This document shows, piece by piece, positions 15,748-23,903 of a stretch of DNA of 44,840 bases (positions are counted from its first letter, which is position 1; each line of letters opens with the position of its first letter). The DNA comes from an uncultured Oscillospiraceae bacterium (GTDB taxonomy: Bacteria; Bacillota; Clostridia; Oscillospirales; Ruminococcaceae): contig CAKSPH010000019.1 of the NCBI GenBank assembly GCA_934481355.1, forward strand, positions 1-44,840. The letters run 5' to 3'. The notes beneath the pieces were generated by a model. That model worked only from the letters and a program-made list of their open reading frames with translations. It ran no database searches and was not told the origin of the DNA. Made by a program: the position numbers and the translations under genes.

Positions 15748-18108
15748 ATGATGATGTGTTCCAGATGCAAGAAGCGCCCCGCGGTGGTGTTCATATCCTC
15801 AATGCAGGGCAGCGACAGGCGCACGGAGGGACTCTGCCTCCACTGCGCAAAGGAAATGGGTCTGCCGCAGGTGAATGATTACCTGAAGCAGATGGGTATA
15901 TCCGAGGAGGAATTCGAAAAGGCATACGACGAGTTCTTTGACGAAAACGGCAACCCGAATCAGGAATTCCTGAAGAATATCGGGCTGACTGATATAACCA
16001 ACGGCTTCAAGCCGAATGATCCCGATGACGAGGACGATGAGGACGGAGAGAACGGCTCAGAGCAGTTCTTTGAGAACGGCGGCTCCGGCACTATCTCGGA
16101 TTTCGCGAAGTTCTTCGGGCTTCAGGAGAACAAGGATTCCGCAGACGCTGACAAGGATCAGAAGAAAAAGCGCGAGAAGCCGGAAAAGACCGACAAGAAG
16201 CGCAAGACTCTGGAGACATTCTGCACGAATCTCACGCGCCGCGCAAAGGACGGCAAGATAGACCGAATAATCGGCAGGGACAAGGAGATAGACAGAGTTA
16301 TCCAGATCCTCTCCCGCCGAACGAAGAACAACCCCTGCCTTATCGGCGAACCTGGCGTCGGCAAGACCGCCATCGCCGAGGGGATAGCACTGCGGCTGGC
16401 TAGCGGAGATGTTCCGTTCAGGCTTCAGGGCAAGGAGCTTTATCTGCTCGACCTCACTGCGCTTGTTGCGGGAACCCAGTTCAGGGGTCAGTTCGAGAGC
16501 CGCGTGAAGTCCCTTATAGACGAGATAAAGAACGCCGGAAACGTAATGCTGTTCATCGACGAGGTTCATAATCTTGTCGGTACGGGCGACGCAGACGGCA
16601 CGATGAACGCCGGGAATATGTTCAAGCCCGCGCTTTCCCGCGGCGAGCTTCAGGTGATCGGAGCTACCACTTTCAACGAGTACCGCAAGTACATCGAAAA
16701 GGACAGCGCGCTGGAGCGCCGTTTCCAGCCGGTAACGGTGGCGGAGCCCTCCATCGAGGATACAGTGAAGCTCCTTGAGGGAATAAAGGACTACTATGAG
16801 GAGCACCATAAGGTAAAGGTTTCCCCGGAGATAACCAGAATGTGCGCAGTGCTTTCCGAGCGCTACATCAACGACAGATTCCTGCCGGACAAGGCGATAG
16901 ACCTGCTGGACGAAAGCTGTGCGTGCGCAAGCCTCGGTAATCCCTACATCACGGAAAACGAGAAGCTCAGGGCAAAGCTTGCCCAGCTCCGCGTTGACGA
17001 GGATAAGACAACTTCAGCTTCCGAAGTGGACTATGAGAAGCTCGCCGACATCAAAATGCAGATAGCCCAGACTACCGACGCACTTGACAAGATAAAGGGC
17101 AGGGCTGACGATGTTCAGGTAACGATGGACGACCTTTCCAGGGTCATAGAGCTGTGGACGGGTATTCCCGCCAACAAGATAAAGGAAACGGAACTCAAGC
17201 GCATGGGCAGCCTTGAGCAGAATCTCAAGGAGCACGTCATAGGTCAGGACGAGGCGTGCGAGCTTGTCGCAAAGGCGATAAAGCGCACCAGAGTGCAGCT
17301 CACCGAGCGCCGCAGACCGGCTTCGTTCATATTCGTGGGTCCGACGGGCGTAGGTAAGACCGAGCTTGTAAAGGTCCTTGCAAAGGAAATGTTCGATACT
17401 GTTGAGCCGCTGATAAGGCTTGATATGTCGGAGTTCATGGAGAAGCACAGCGTGTCCAAGATAATCGGTTCGCCTCCCGGATATGTCGGCTATGACGAGG
17501 CGGGACAGCTCACCGAAAAGGTGCGCCGCAAGCCATATTCCGTGGTGCTCTTCGATGAGATAGAGAAGGCTCACCCGGACGTAATGAACATACTGCTCCA
17601 GATCCTTGACGAGGGTAAGATAAACGACGCCCACGGCAGGTCGGTAAGCTTCGAGAACACCATAATCTGCATGACCTCGAACGCGGGTTCATCCACCGGA
17701 ACTAACGGCGTAGGCTTCACCAGGACCGAGGGCGAGATAACCAGGGAGCGTGCAATGAAGGGGCTCAGGGATTTCCTCAGACCGGAATTCCTTGCAAGAG
17801 TTGACGAGGTCATCGTGTTCAAGCCGCTGAGCATTGAGAGCTACGCAAAGATATCCAGGCTCATGCTGAGCGAGCTGTACTCTCCGCTGAAGGAAAAGAA
17901 CATCAGGCTTACCATTGACGACAGCGTTTACGACGCAGTCGCAAAGAAAGCCCACGGCGGAAAGTACGGCGGCAGAGATATCCGCAGGGTTATCCGCAGC
18001 GACATTGAAGACAGTATCGCTGAGCTTATCATCGACCACGCAGAAAATCCGCTGTCCGAGATAAATCTCGGAACGGACGGCGATGTGATAACGGTGACCG
18101 GAAAGTGA
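15748..18108 (+). CDS. clpE: ClpE-like AAA+ unfoldase with N-terminal zinc finger
   Basis: This is a Hsp100 ATPase that unfolds proteins for ClpP. The N-terminal zinc finger is CSRCKK...CLHCAKE, as in ClpE and McsA; the double Clp-N repeat of ClpC is absent. An acidic, low-complexity linker (~85-150) follows. AAA1 has Walker A GEPGVGKTA and Walker B LFIDEVHNL; a short middle domain comes next (~410-460). AAA2 has GPTGVGKTE and VLFDEIEKAHPD. A VGF tripeptide after SSTGTNG corresponds to the ClpP-docking loop, so a ClpP partner (30125) is expected. Length is 786 aa. The first of three consecutive ATGs was chosen, 9 bases after AAAGGTGG. No CtsR site is seen. Confidence 0.9.
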   Translation: MMMCSRCKKRPAVVFISSMQGSDRRTEGLCLHCAKEMGLPQVNDYLKQMGISEEEFEKAYDEFFDENGNPNQEFLKNIGLTDITNGFKPNDPDDEDDEDGENGSEQFFENGGSGTISDFAKFFGLQENKDSADADKDQKKKREKPEKTDKKRKTLETFCTNLTRRAKDGKIDRIIGRDKEIDRVIQILSRRTKNNPCLIGEPGVGKTAIAEGIALRLASGDVPFRLQGKELYLLDLTALVAGTQFRGQFESRVKSLIDEIKNAGNVMLFIDEVHNLVGTGDADGTMNAGNMFKPALSRGELQVIGATTFNEYRKYIEKDSALERRFQPVTVAEPSIEDTVKLLEGIKDYYEEHHKVKVSPEITRMCAVLSERYINDRFLPDKAIDLLDESCACASLGNPYITENEKLRAKLAQLRVDEDKTTSASEVDYEKLADIKMQIAQTTDALDKIKGRADDVQVTMDDLSRVIELWTGIPANKIKETELKRMGSLEQNLKEHVIGQDEACELVAKAIKRTRVQLTERRRPASFIFVGPTGVGKTELVKVLAKEMFDTVEPLIRLDMSEFMEKHSVSKIIGSPPGYVGYDEAGQLTEKVRRKPYSVVLFDEIEKAHPDVMNILLQILDEGKINDAHGRSVSFENTIICMTSNAGSSTGTNGVGFTRTEGEITRERAMKGLRDFLRPEFLARVDEVIVFKPLSIESYAKISRLMLSELYSPLKEKNIRLTIDDSVYDAVAKKAHGGKYGGRDIRRVIRSDIEDSIAELIIDHAENPLSEINLGTDGDVITVTGK

Positions 18109-18812
18109 GCGTTATCCTTGTTACCGGCGGCACCGGAGCCATCGGAAGCGCCATTGCCGCTGAATTTGCGAAAACCGATGATGTGGTGATAACTTACAAT
18201 TCCCGTGCTGACGAAGCGGAGCGGCTCTGCCGGAAGCTCCGCTGTCAGGCAGTGCAGGCGGACGTATCAGACTATGATTCCGCACGGCGCTCCGTGGAGC
18301 AGGTCGTGCATGACTATGGCAGGCTGGATGTGCTCGTAAATAACGCCGGTATTGCGCAGATAAAGCTTTTCACGGACATGACCCCAGAGGACTGGAACAG
18401 GATGATTTCCGTGAATCTGACCGGGGTGTTTAATATGACACAGGCGGCGGTGAAGCCGATGATATCCCGTAAGAGCGGCGCGGTTGTTAATATTTCGTCA
18501 GTCTGGGGAGTTTACGGCGGCGCGTGCGAGTCGGCGTATTCCGCTTCCAAGGCGGGAATTATCGGGCTTACAAAGGCTCTTTCAAGGGAGCTGGGAGCTT
18601 CCGGGATAACGGTGAACGCCGTTGCACCGGGAGTTATAGACAGCCCGATGAACAGCTCCCACCTTGACACGCAGGAACTTGCAGAGCTCGCCGGGCAGAC
18701 GCCGCTGTGCCGTCTGGGTCAGCCTGAGGAGGTCGCAAGGGCAGTGCGGGCGCTGGCTGAGAACAGGTTTATAACAGGTCAGGTGCTGGGAGTTGACGGC
18801 GGCTTCTGCTGA
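18105..18812 (+). CDS. Short-chain dehydrogenase/reductase, FabG-like (235 aa)
   Basis: A GTG start at 18105 overlaps the clpE stop (GTGA). Cofactor-binding motif TGGTGAIGSA (TGxxxxIG), NNAG, and catalytic YSASK with an upstream Ser (NISSV) make this a classical SDR. It resembles 3-oxoacyl-[ACP] reductase FabG, but no fatty-acid genes are nearby, so the substrate is open. The coenzyme is probably NADPH, since a basic residue (NSRADEA) follows beta-strand 2. The end TGQVLGVDGGFC is typical. It is translationally coupled to the unfoldase gene, although a functional link is not obvious. Confidence 0.88.
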   Translation: MSVILVTGGTGAIGSAIAAEFAKTDDVVITYNSRADEAERLCRKLRCQAVQADVSDYDSARRSVEQVVHDYGRLDVLVNNAGIAQIKLFTDMTPEDWNRMISVNLTGVFNMTQAAVKPMISRKSGAVVNISSVWGVYGGACESAYSASKAGIIGLTKALSRELGASGITVNAVAPGVIDSPMNSSHLDTQELAELAGQTPLCRLGQPEEVARAVRALAENRFITGQVLGVDGGFC

Positions 18813-18829
18813 GATTCCCGGTTTATGAC

Positions 18830-18895
18830 GTTAAATCGGTTTAACATTTTGTCCAAAAAATAACGCAGAAATAATAAATGTTTTGTCAAAAAAAA
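18830..18895. promoter_or_regulatory. Operator-like repeats upstream of oadG
   Basis: The inverted repeat GTTAAA-4 nt-TTTAAC (18830-18845) is followed by two direct copies of TTTTGTC(C)AAAAAA (18847 and 18881, 34 bp apart). All lie upstream of the -35 at 18910. Regulator unknown. Confidence 0.35.
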
Positions 18896-18909
18896 CACAA
18901 AGTTTCCGG

Positions 18910-18938
18910 TTGAATTTTGGACGGAAATATAGTATAAT
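18910..18938 (+). promoter_or_regulatory. Promoter of oadGB
   Basis: TTGAAT (18910-18915), 17-bp spacer, TATAAT (18933-18938). Confidence 0.7.
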
Positions 18939-18989
18939 AAATATGATTGAAAATCCGAAAGGCGATTTCGGCAAAAAAGGAGACTTAAT

Positions 18990-19568
18990 ATGAACATCGC
19001 TTTATCCATTCTGTCGGCTGCGGCAGGTTCCCTGGAAGCGGCTGGCACAACAGAAGCGTACTCCGGACCGTGGGAAAACGTCTATAATGCCATTCAGTCC
19101 ACTGCCGAGGCAGTAGAAGACGGAACAGCAAACGTTATCGACCGGATCCAGGCGCTGCCTGACGCTCATGCACAGCTGGGCGATCCGGACTACTGGGGCT
19201 CCGTTGGCATTATGACGCTGACTGGTATTCTGGTAGTATTCTTTATCCTTGCTATCCTGATCTTCCTGTTCTGGGTGCTTGGCAAGACATTCCAGACCAT
19301 CGACAAGAACAAGAAGGCGAAGGCTGAGGCTGCCAGGGCTGCCGCTGAAGCTGCAAAGCCTGCTGCTCCCGCTCCCGCACCGGTCGAAGAGGTCGTTGAG
19401 GAAGAGGATAACGATGATGAGATAATGGCTGTTATCAGCGCTGCCATCGCAGCCTATGCAGAGGAAGAGGGCACCTCCTATACGATAAGAGATGTCAAGA
19501 AGCGCGACAAGAGAGCGCGCTCTGCATGGAGCCTCGCGGGAATCGGCGAGAACACCCGCCCGTTCTGA
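18990..19568 (+). CDS. OadG-family sodium pump decarboxylase gamma-like subunit (192 aa)
   Basis: The gamma subunit of Na+-translocating decarboxylases is a small membrane protein that holds the complex together. One strong transmembrane helix is visible at ~72-97 (IMTLTGILVVFFILAILIFL). It is followed by a lysine-rich stretch, an Ala/Pro-rich linker (AAKPAAPAPAPVEE), an acidic patch, and the end SAWSLAGIGENTRPF, a conserved tail in many clostridial OadG proteins. The N-terminal ~60 residues precede the helix, and a hydrophobic start (MNIALSILSAAAG) may be a signal. RBS AAAGGAGACTTAAT. It is followed at 26 bases by the beta subunit. No alpha (carboxyltransferase) or biotin carrier gene is in the window. 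Confidence 0.8.
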   Translation: MNIALSILSAAAGSLEAAGTTEAYSGPWENVYNAIQSTAEAVEDGTANVIDRIQALPDAHAQLGDPDYWGSVGIMTLTGILVVFFILAILIFLFWVLGKTFQTIDKNKKAKAEAARAAAEAAKPAAPAPAPVEEVVEEEDNDDEIMAVISAAIAAYAEEEGTSYTIRDVKKRDKRARSAWSLAGIGENTRPF

Positions 19569-19594
19569 GAACAGACAGAAAGGAATAATGAAGC

Positions 19595-20869
19595 ATGGAA
19601 ATATTTGTTGATACCATAAAATCGCTCGCCACCGGCTCGGGCTTTGCAGGCTTCGGCGTTGAAAACGGCTGGCAGAGCATAATTATGATTCTGCTTTCCT
19701 TCGTCCTGTTCTATCTGGCGATCAAGAAGCAGTACGAGCCGCTGCTGATGCTCCCTATCGCATTCGGTATGCTGCTCACGAACCTCCCCTTCAGCGGACT
19801 TTATCACGCTGAGCTGTGGAATCCTTCCACAAACCCATATTTTGCTCCGGAATACATTCAGGAGGGCGCAAACCTTCTGGTGACCTATACCAAGGAAGTC
19901 AGCCTTGACTACGGGCGCGTTCTTCACGAGGGCGGTCTGCTGGATATGCTTTACCTCGGTGTTAAGCTCGGTATCTATCCTCCAATCATCTTCCTCGGAA
20001 TCGGCGCAATGACCGACTTCGGTCCGCTTATCGCAAACCCGAAGAGCTTCCTCCTTGGTGCGGCTGCACAGGGCGGTATCTTCTTTACATTCCTTGGCGC
20101 GTGCGCGATCAACGCTATCGGACTTGGCGACGGCTTCTCGCTGAAGCAGGCCGCTTCCATCGCTATCATCGGCGGCGCAGACGGTCCTACGGCCATCTTC
20201 CTTACTTCAAGACTTGCTCCTGAGCTGCTCGGCTCCATCGCAGTCGCGGCTTACTCTTACATGGCTCTGGTTCCTGTAATCCAGCCGCCTATCATGAAGC
20301 TGCTCACCACCGAAAAGGAGCGTTCCGTAAAGATGGGTCAGCTCCGTCAGGTATCCAAGCTTGAAAAGATCGTATTCCCGATCGCAGTTACGGTTATCGT
20401 TTCCCTTATCGTTCCGGACTCCACCTCCCTCGTTGGTATGCTGATGCTCGGTAACCTGATGAAGGAATCCGGCGTCTGCGAACGTCTGGTAAAGACAGCT
20501 ACGAACGAGCTGATGAACATTATCACGATATTCCTTGGCGTAACAGTCGGCGCTACCGCTGTTGCCCAGAACTTCCTCAAGGTAGATACGCTCCTTATCA
20601 TTGCACTGGGTCTGCTGGCGTTCTGCGTTGGTACTGCGTGCGGCGTACTCCTTGGCAAGCTGATGTATCTGCTTTCCGGCGGAAAGATCAATCCGCTCAT
20701 TGGTTCAGCGGGCGTATCTGCGGTTCCTATGGCGGCTCGTGTTTCACAGAAGGTTGGTCAGGAAACAAACCCCTCCAACTTCCTGCTCATGCACGCTATG
20801 GGTCCGAACGTTGCAGGCGTTATCGGTTCTGCTGTTGCGGCGGGCGTTCTCCTGAGCGTACTTGGTTAA
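19595..20869 (+). CDS. oadB: Sodium ion-translocating decarboxylase beta subunit OadB
   Basis: OadB is the membrane carrier that couples decarboxylation of a carboxybiotin to Na+ export. Multiple hydrophobic segments run through the protein. The signature regions are present: GIYPPIIFLGIGAMTDFGP near 125-145, IIGGADGPTAIF, PDSTSLVGMLMLGNLMKESG, and the C-terminal NPLIGSAGVSAVPMAARVSQ. Length is 424 aa, at the upper normal range. The start MEIFVDTIKSLATGSGF follows AAAGGAATAATG. Na+-pumping substrates may be oxaloacetate, methylmalonyl-CoA or glutaconyl-CoA. The choice depends on the alpha subunit, which is elsewhere. Confidence 0.95.
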   Translation: MEIFVDTIKSLATGSGFAGFGVENGWQSIIMILLSFVLFYLAIKKQYEPLLMLPIAFGMLLTNLPFSGLYHAELWNPSTNPYFAPEYIQEGANLLVTYTKEVSLDYGRVLHEGGLLDMLYLGVKLGIYPPIIFLGIGAMTDFGPLIANPKSFLLGAAAQGGIFFTFLGACAINAIGLGDGFSLKQAASIAIIGGADGPTAIFLTSRLAPELLGSIAVAAYSYMALVPVIQPPIMKLLTTEKERSVKMGQLRQVSKLEKIVFPIAVTVIVSLIVPDSTSLVGMLMLGNLMKESGVCERLVKTATNELMNIITIFLGVTVGATAVAQNFLKVDTLLIIALGLLAFCVGTACGVLLGKLMYLLSGGKINPLIGSAGVSAVPMAARVSQKVGQETNPSNFLLMHAMGPNVAGVIGSAVAAGVLLSVLG

Positions 20870-20875
20870 ACTTTC

Positions 20876-20905
20876 AGGCGGTCCGGTTTTCCGGGCCGCC
20901 TTTTT
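20876..20905 (+). terminator. Intrinsic terminator after oadB
   Basis: AGGCGGTCCGG (20876-20886) pairs with CCGGGCCGCCT (20891-20901, one T-G wobble), 4-nt loop, T-run of five. Confidence 0.9.
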
Positions 20906-20962
20906 GCGCTCCTGATTAAAGGTCACCTTTAAAATGAATATCTGATATGTCGAAAAAAGATA

Positions 20963-20991
20963 TTGAAAAAGAGTGCAGATAGTGATATAAT
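20963..20991 (+). promoter_or_regulatory. Sigma-A promoter of pyrB
   Basis: TTGAAA (20963-20968), 17-bp spacer, TATAAT (20986-20991), 36 bases before the start codon. The short leader leaves no room for a long attenuator. Confidence 0.8.
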
Positions 20992-21027
20992 TAAACATGA
21001 AAAATCAAAACAGGAAAGGTGATATAA

Positions 21028-22110
21028 TTGAACCAGAGATTCAACCATCTTATAGACATGGACGATTACAGCGTTTCCCAGTGGAATGCAATAGTCAAGC
21101 TTGCAGAGGACATCATGCGTCGCCCGGAGAGTTATGCGGACAAGTGCCGTGGAAAGATCATGGCTACACTCTTCTATGAGCCCTCCACAAGAACTCAGAT
21201 GAGCTTTCAGGCGGCTATGATACGTCTGGGCGGAAGCGTTATCGGATTCGACAACCCCAGCAATTCCTCCGTGTCAAAGGGAGAGAATCTCAAGGATACT
21301 ATTAAAATAGTGAGCAGTTACTCGGATATTCTGGTAATGCGTCACACTCAGGAGGGCTCCGCGAGGGCGGCGGCTCTTTCCGCTGAATGCCCGGTAATAA
21401 ACGCCGGAGACGGCGGACACCTTCATCCGACGCAGACCCTCACAGATCTACTTACGCTGAAAACCGAGCTCGGCAGGCTGGATAACCTGACGGTCGGACT
21501 TTGCGGAGATCTGAAATATGGCAGAACGGTTCACTCAATTCTGAAAGCGCTTTCCTGCTACAAAAACAATAAGTTTATCCTGATTTCCACCCCGTCGCTT
21601 GCTCTTCCGCAGTACATTAAGGATGTGCTGAGCGTCCGCGGCTGTGAATACAGGGAAGTCGCAACAATCGAAGAAGCGCTACCGGAGCTTGATATGCTCT
21701 ACATGACGAGAATACAGCAGGAACGCTTCCCGACCCGTGAGGAATACGAGAAACAGAAGGGCGTGTATATCCTTACCCGCGAGAAAATGCAGCTCGCAAA
21801 GAGAGATATGATCGTTATGCACCCGCTGCCCAGAGTAAACGAGATCGAGGTCGATATAGACGATGACCCGCGTGCGGCGTATTTCCGTCAGGCAAGGTGC
21901 GGAATGTATGTCAGAATGGCGCTTATTCTGACAACGCTGAACAGTGAGCTGAAAGCGAATCCTCTTCTGGTGGGAACGATACACAACAACTGCCATTGTT
22001 CGAATCCGAAGTGTATTACGCAGACGGAAACCTATCTGCCGCACAGCTTCAAGAAATATGGCGATATGCTTGTGTGCGAGTACTGCGATGAGCGTACACT
22101 GATGGATTAA
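21028..22110 (+). CDS. pyrB: Aspartate carbamoyltransferase with C-terminal PyrI-type zinc domain
   Basis: PyrB condenses carbamoyl phosphate and aspartate in pyrimidine synthesis. The catalytic motifs are intact: FYEPSTRTQMSF, HPTQTLTDLL, and HPLPRVNEI. The catalytic chain normally ends near residue 310; here ~45 more residues follow, containing CHCSNPKC and CEYCDE, with TYLPHSF between. This matches the zinc-binding half of the regulatory chain PyrI (C-x4-C ... C-x2-C), but the nucleotide-binding allosteric half is absent. The result is a 360-aa PyrB-zinc fusion. The start is a TTG at 21028 behind AAAGGTGATATAA. Own promoter and terminator, so it is not in a pyr operon. Confidence 0.93.
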   Translation: MNQRFNHLIDMDDYSVSQWNAIVKLAEDIMRRPESYADKCRGKIMATLFYEPSTRTQMSFQAAMIRLGGSVIGFDNPSNSSVSKGENLKDTIKIVSSYSDILVMRHTQEGSARAAALSAECPVINAGDGGHLHPTQTLTDLLTLKTELGRLDNLTVGLCGDLKYGRTVHSILKALSCYKNNKFILISTPSLALPQYIKDVLSVRGCEYREVATIEEALPELDMLYMTRIQQERFPTREEYEKQKGVYILTREKMQLAKRDMIVMHPLPRVNEIEVDIDDDPRAAYFRQARCGMYVRMALILTTLNSELKANPLLVGTIHNNCHCSNPKCITQTETYLPHSFKKYGDMLVCEYCDERTLMD

Positions 22111-22121
22111 AGTAAAACCAT

Positions 22122-22146
22122 GCCGCCCCGAATAAGGGCGGCTTTT
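22122..22146 (+). terminator. Intrinsic terminator after pyrB
   Basis: GCCGCCC (22122-22128) pairs with GGGCGGC (22136-22142), 7-nt loop, followed by TTTTGG. Confidence 0.8.
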
Positions 22147-22163
22147 GGTTATGGAGGGTTAAT

Positions 22164-23261
22164 ATGGTAAAGGGAACTGCATTTGCAAAATACCGGAACG
22201 AGCGGAGCGGGGAGATGGCACTTTCGTGCTATATAACCAGACATATGGTCAGTGCAGTTTTGTACGATATGGCGCTGTCAAGAAGATATGCCCGGGCTGT
22301 GAGCTACGGAAGCATACTCACTGCCGCTGATTCAGCGGAGCCGATAGCATTGACGATACAGCGTGTCATGCGCGGCAGCGGGACTCCCGGAAATGTGATA
22401 AAGCGGGTTGGATTTGCAGCTCCGTCAGATATAACTATGGCGGTGGAGGAACAGATAACTCCGGGCGATCTGTTTCTGCACCCTGATACCGAAATAGCTG
22501 TTCTTCCGATGATGAACTCGGTGCTTGGAGGGGATTTCTCAGCAGCGCTTGCCTCCGCTCTTGCTGATGGCAGAAATGTGCTTGCCGCCGATGTTTCCGG
22601 GAGTCTGCGAATGGCCTCCTGCCGGGACGGTTCTGTGAAATATGCGCATATTCCCATGGCGGGAGGCTTCGACGGTTCCTCGATAGAAAGCGGAATGCCG
22701 CTGGAGGAGGGCGCTGTTGATACGCTGAGCCGGGAAAAGGACGGGACGATATCGTACAGCGTGACAGGCGACGGAGATTCCGCCGGAATATCTGTTCCGG
22801 CGGCACTGGGTGCTGTAAAACTCATGCTGGACAGCGGAGTTCTCGACAGCGACGGGATAATGACCGACCGCGACCTGTTCTATATCGGCGAGGACCTGTA
22901 TATTTCTCAGGCGGACGTCCGTGCGCTGCAGTCCGATAAGGCGTCCTGCCGCGCGGCACTGGAGCTTTTCGGAAAAATGGCGGGAAAGTCGGAGCGCGTG
23001 ATAATTTCCGGCGAGGCTTTCGGTTCGGAGCATGGCGCGGCTTTGACTGCACAGCTCGGGGCGGTACCGGGAGGCATCGCCGACAAATACGGCTGGAGCC
23101 GCTGTCCCGGGGAGCGGGGTCTGATAAACTGTCTTGTGTCGCCCCAGTTAGCCGGGGAGCTTCATGAAATATGCGCCTCCGCGGAGGATATTACGGAGCA
23201 TATACTGGAACAGTTCAACGAATTATACATAAATCATCTTGGATTTGCTGCGAAATTGTAA
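22164..23261 (+). CDS. RACo-like ASKHA-type ATPase domain protein without ferredoxin domain (365 aa)
   Basis: Corrinoid-protein activators of the RACo/RamA type (DUF4445) use ATP to reactivate Co(II) corrinoids. Several regions here resemble their C-terminal ATPase domain: AADVSGSLRMASC (position of the usual DIGTNGE loop), AGGFDGSSIESGMPLEEGAV (usual GPAFEG...GM..EGA) and ISQADVRALQSDKASCRAAL. The glycine/acidic ATP loop is altered (DVSGS). The N-terminal [2Fe-2S] ferredoxin domain of true RACo is absent; the protein starts MVKGTAFAKYRNERSGE. Length is 365 aa. The partner corrinoid protein is not in the window. RBS GGAGGGTTAAT. Homology is remote and the function unproven; it may be a divergent relative with another role. 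Confidence 0.6.
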   Translation: MVKGTAFAKYRNERSGEMALSCYITRHMVSAVLYDMALSRRYARAVSYGSILTAADSAEPIALTIQRVMRGSGTPGNVIKRVGFAAPSDITMAVEEQITPGDLFLHPDTEIAVLPMMNSVLGGDFSAALASALADGRNVLAADVSGSLRMASCRDGSVKYAHIPMAGGFDGSSIESGMPLEEGAVDTLSREKDGTISYSVTGDGDSAGISVPAALGAVKLMLDSGVLDSDGIMTDRDLFYIGEDLYISQADVRALQSDKASCRAALELFGKMAGKSERVIISGEAFGSEHGAALTAQLGAVPGGIADKYGWSRCPGERGLINCLVSPQLAGELHEICASAEDITEHILEQFNELYINHLGFAAKL

Positions 23262-23282
23262 CAAAATATATCAAAAAAGCAC

Positions 23283-23311
23283 TTGATTTTTTTTGCGAAA
23301 GGTGCTATAAT
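23283..23311 (+). promoter_or_regulatory. Sigma-A promoter of the rplS operon
   Basis: TTGATT (23283-23288), 17-bp spacer, TATAAT (23306-23311). It lies 171 bases before the rplS start, leaving a long leader. Confidence 0.8.
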
Positions 23312-23317
23312 ATTAAA

Positions 23318-23424
23318 GCATTTAGTATCCGTTATTCTGCTTTATACAGGATAATGTGAGTTAGTGCGCGGCGAAAGCCAAACATTAAGACGGATAGTCC
23401 GCTGATATCAGGGCAGAAGCCCTG
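23318..23424 (+). ncRNA. Structured rplS leader RNA (ribosomal protein L19 leader candidate)
   Basis: The leader folds on paper into a closed junction. P1: TATCCG (23326-23331) with CGGATA (23391-23396). P2: TTATTCTG (23332-23339) with CAGGATAA (23347-23354, one G-U). P3: ATGT (23354-23357) with ACAT (23382-23385), enclosing GGC-GAAA-GCC (23370-23379, GNRA loop). It is followed by CAGGGC-AGAA-GCCCTG (23409-23424). L19 leaders are known in Firmicutes in front of rplS and are thought to mediate autoregulation. Position and folding fit, but I cannot confirm the consensus. Confidence 0.6.
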
Positions 23425-23482
23425 GCGTACAACGTTCGAAAAGGTCGGTATCAAGAATATCCGAAAAAACAGGAGGAAAATT

Positions 23483-23824
23483 ATGGACGCATTAAAGATC
23501 ATTGAGCAGGGCAGCATGAAGGCTGAGGCACCCCAGATCGAAGTTGGTGACTTTGTAAAGGTTCACGTTAAGATCAAGGAGGGTCAGAAGTACCGTATTC
23601 AGGCATTCGAGGGAACCGTTATCGCTAAGAAGCACGGCGGCATCAACGAGACTTTCACTGTAAGACGCGTTGCTCACGGCGTTGGCATCGAGAGAGTATT
23701 CCCGGTACATTCTCCGATCGTTGAGAAGGTAGAGGTTATCAGAAACGGTAAGGTTCGCAGAGCTAAGCTGTACTACCTCCGCGACAGAGTTGGTAAGGCT
23801 GCCAAGGTTAAGTCCAAGGTTTGA
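23483..23824 (+). CDS. rplS: 50S ribosomal protein L19
   Basis: L19 lies at the 30S-50S interface of the large subunit. It carries [20 protein letters not shown], the conserved [20 protein letters not shown], and the C-terminal [20 protein letters not shown]. Length is 113 aa, standard. RBS ACAGGAGGAAAATT. It follows a long structured leader and its own promoter. Here it is not behind trmD, the usual neighbour in many Firmicutes, but leads a run of lepB, rbgA, rnhB and yraN. That is the standard clostridial gene order. Confidence 0.98.
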   Translation: MDALKIIEQGSMKAEAPQIEVGDFVKVHVKIKEGQKYRIQAFEGTVIAKKHGGINETFTVRRVAHGVGIERVFPVHSPIVEKVEVIRNGKVRRAKLYYLRDRVGKAAKVKSKV

Positions 23825-23903
23825 TTTTCAAACCAGTTTCCTATTCACGTTCGCTCCGCTTCGGCGGGGCTTTGCGTGGATATGCTGAGAAAGAGTATGT
23901 GCA

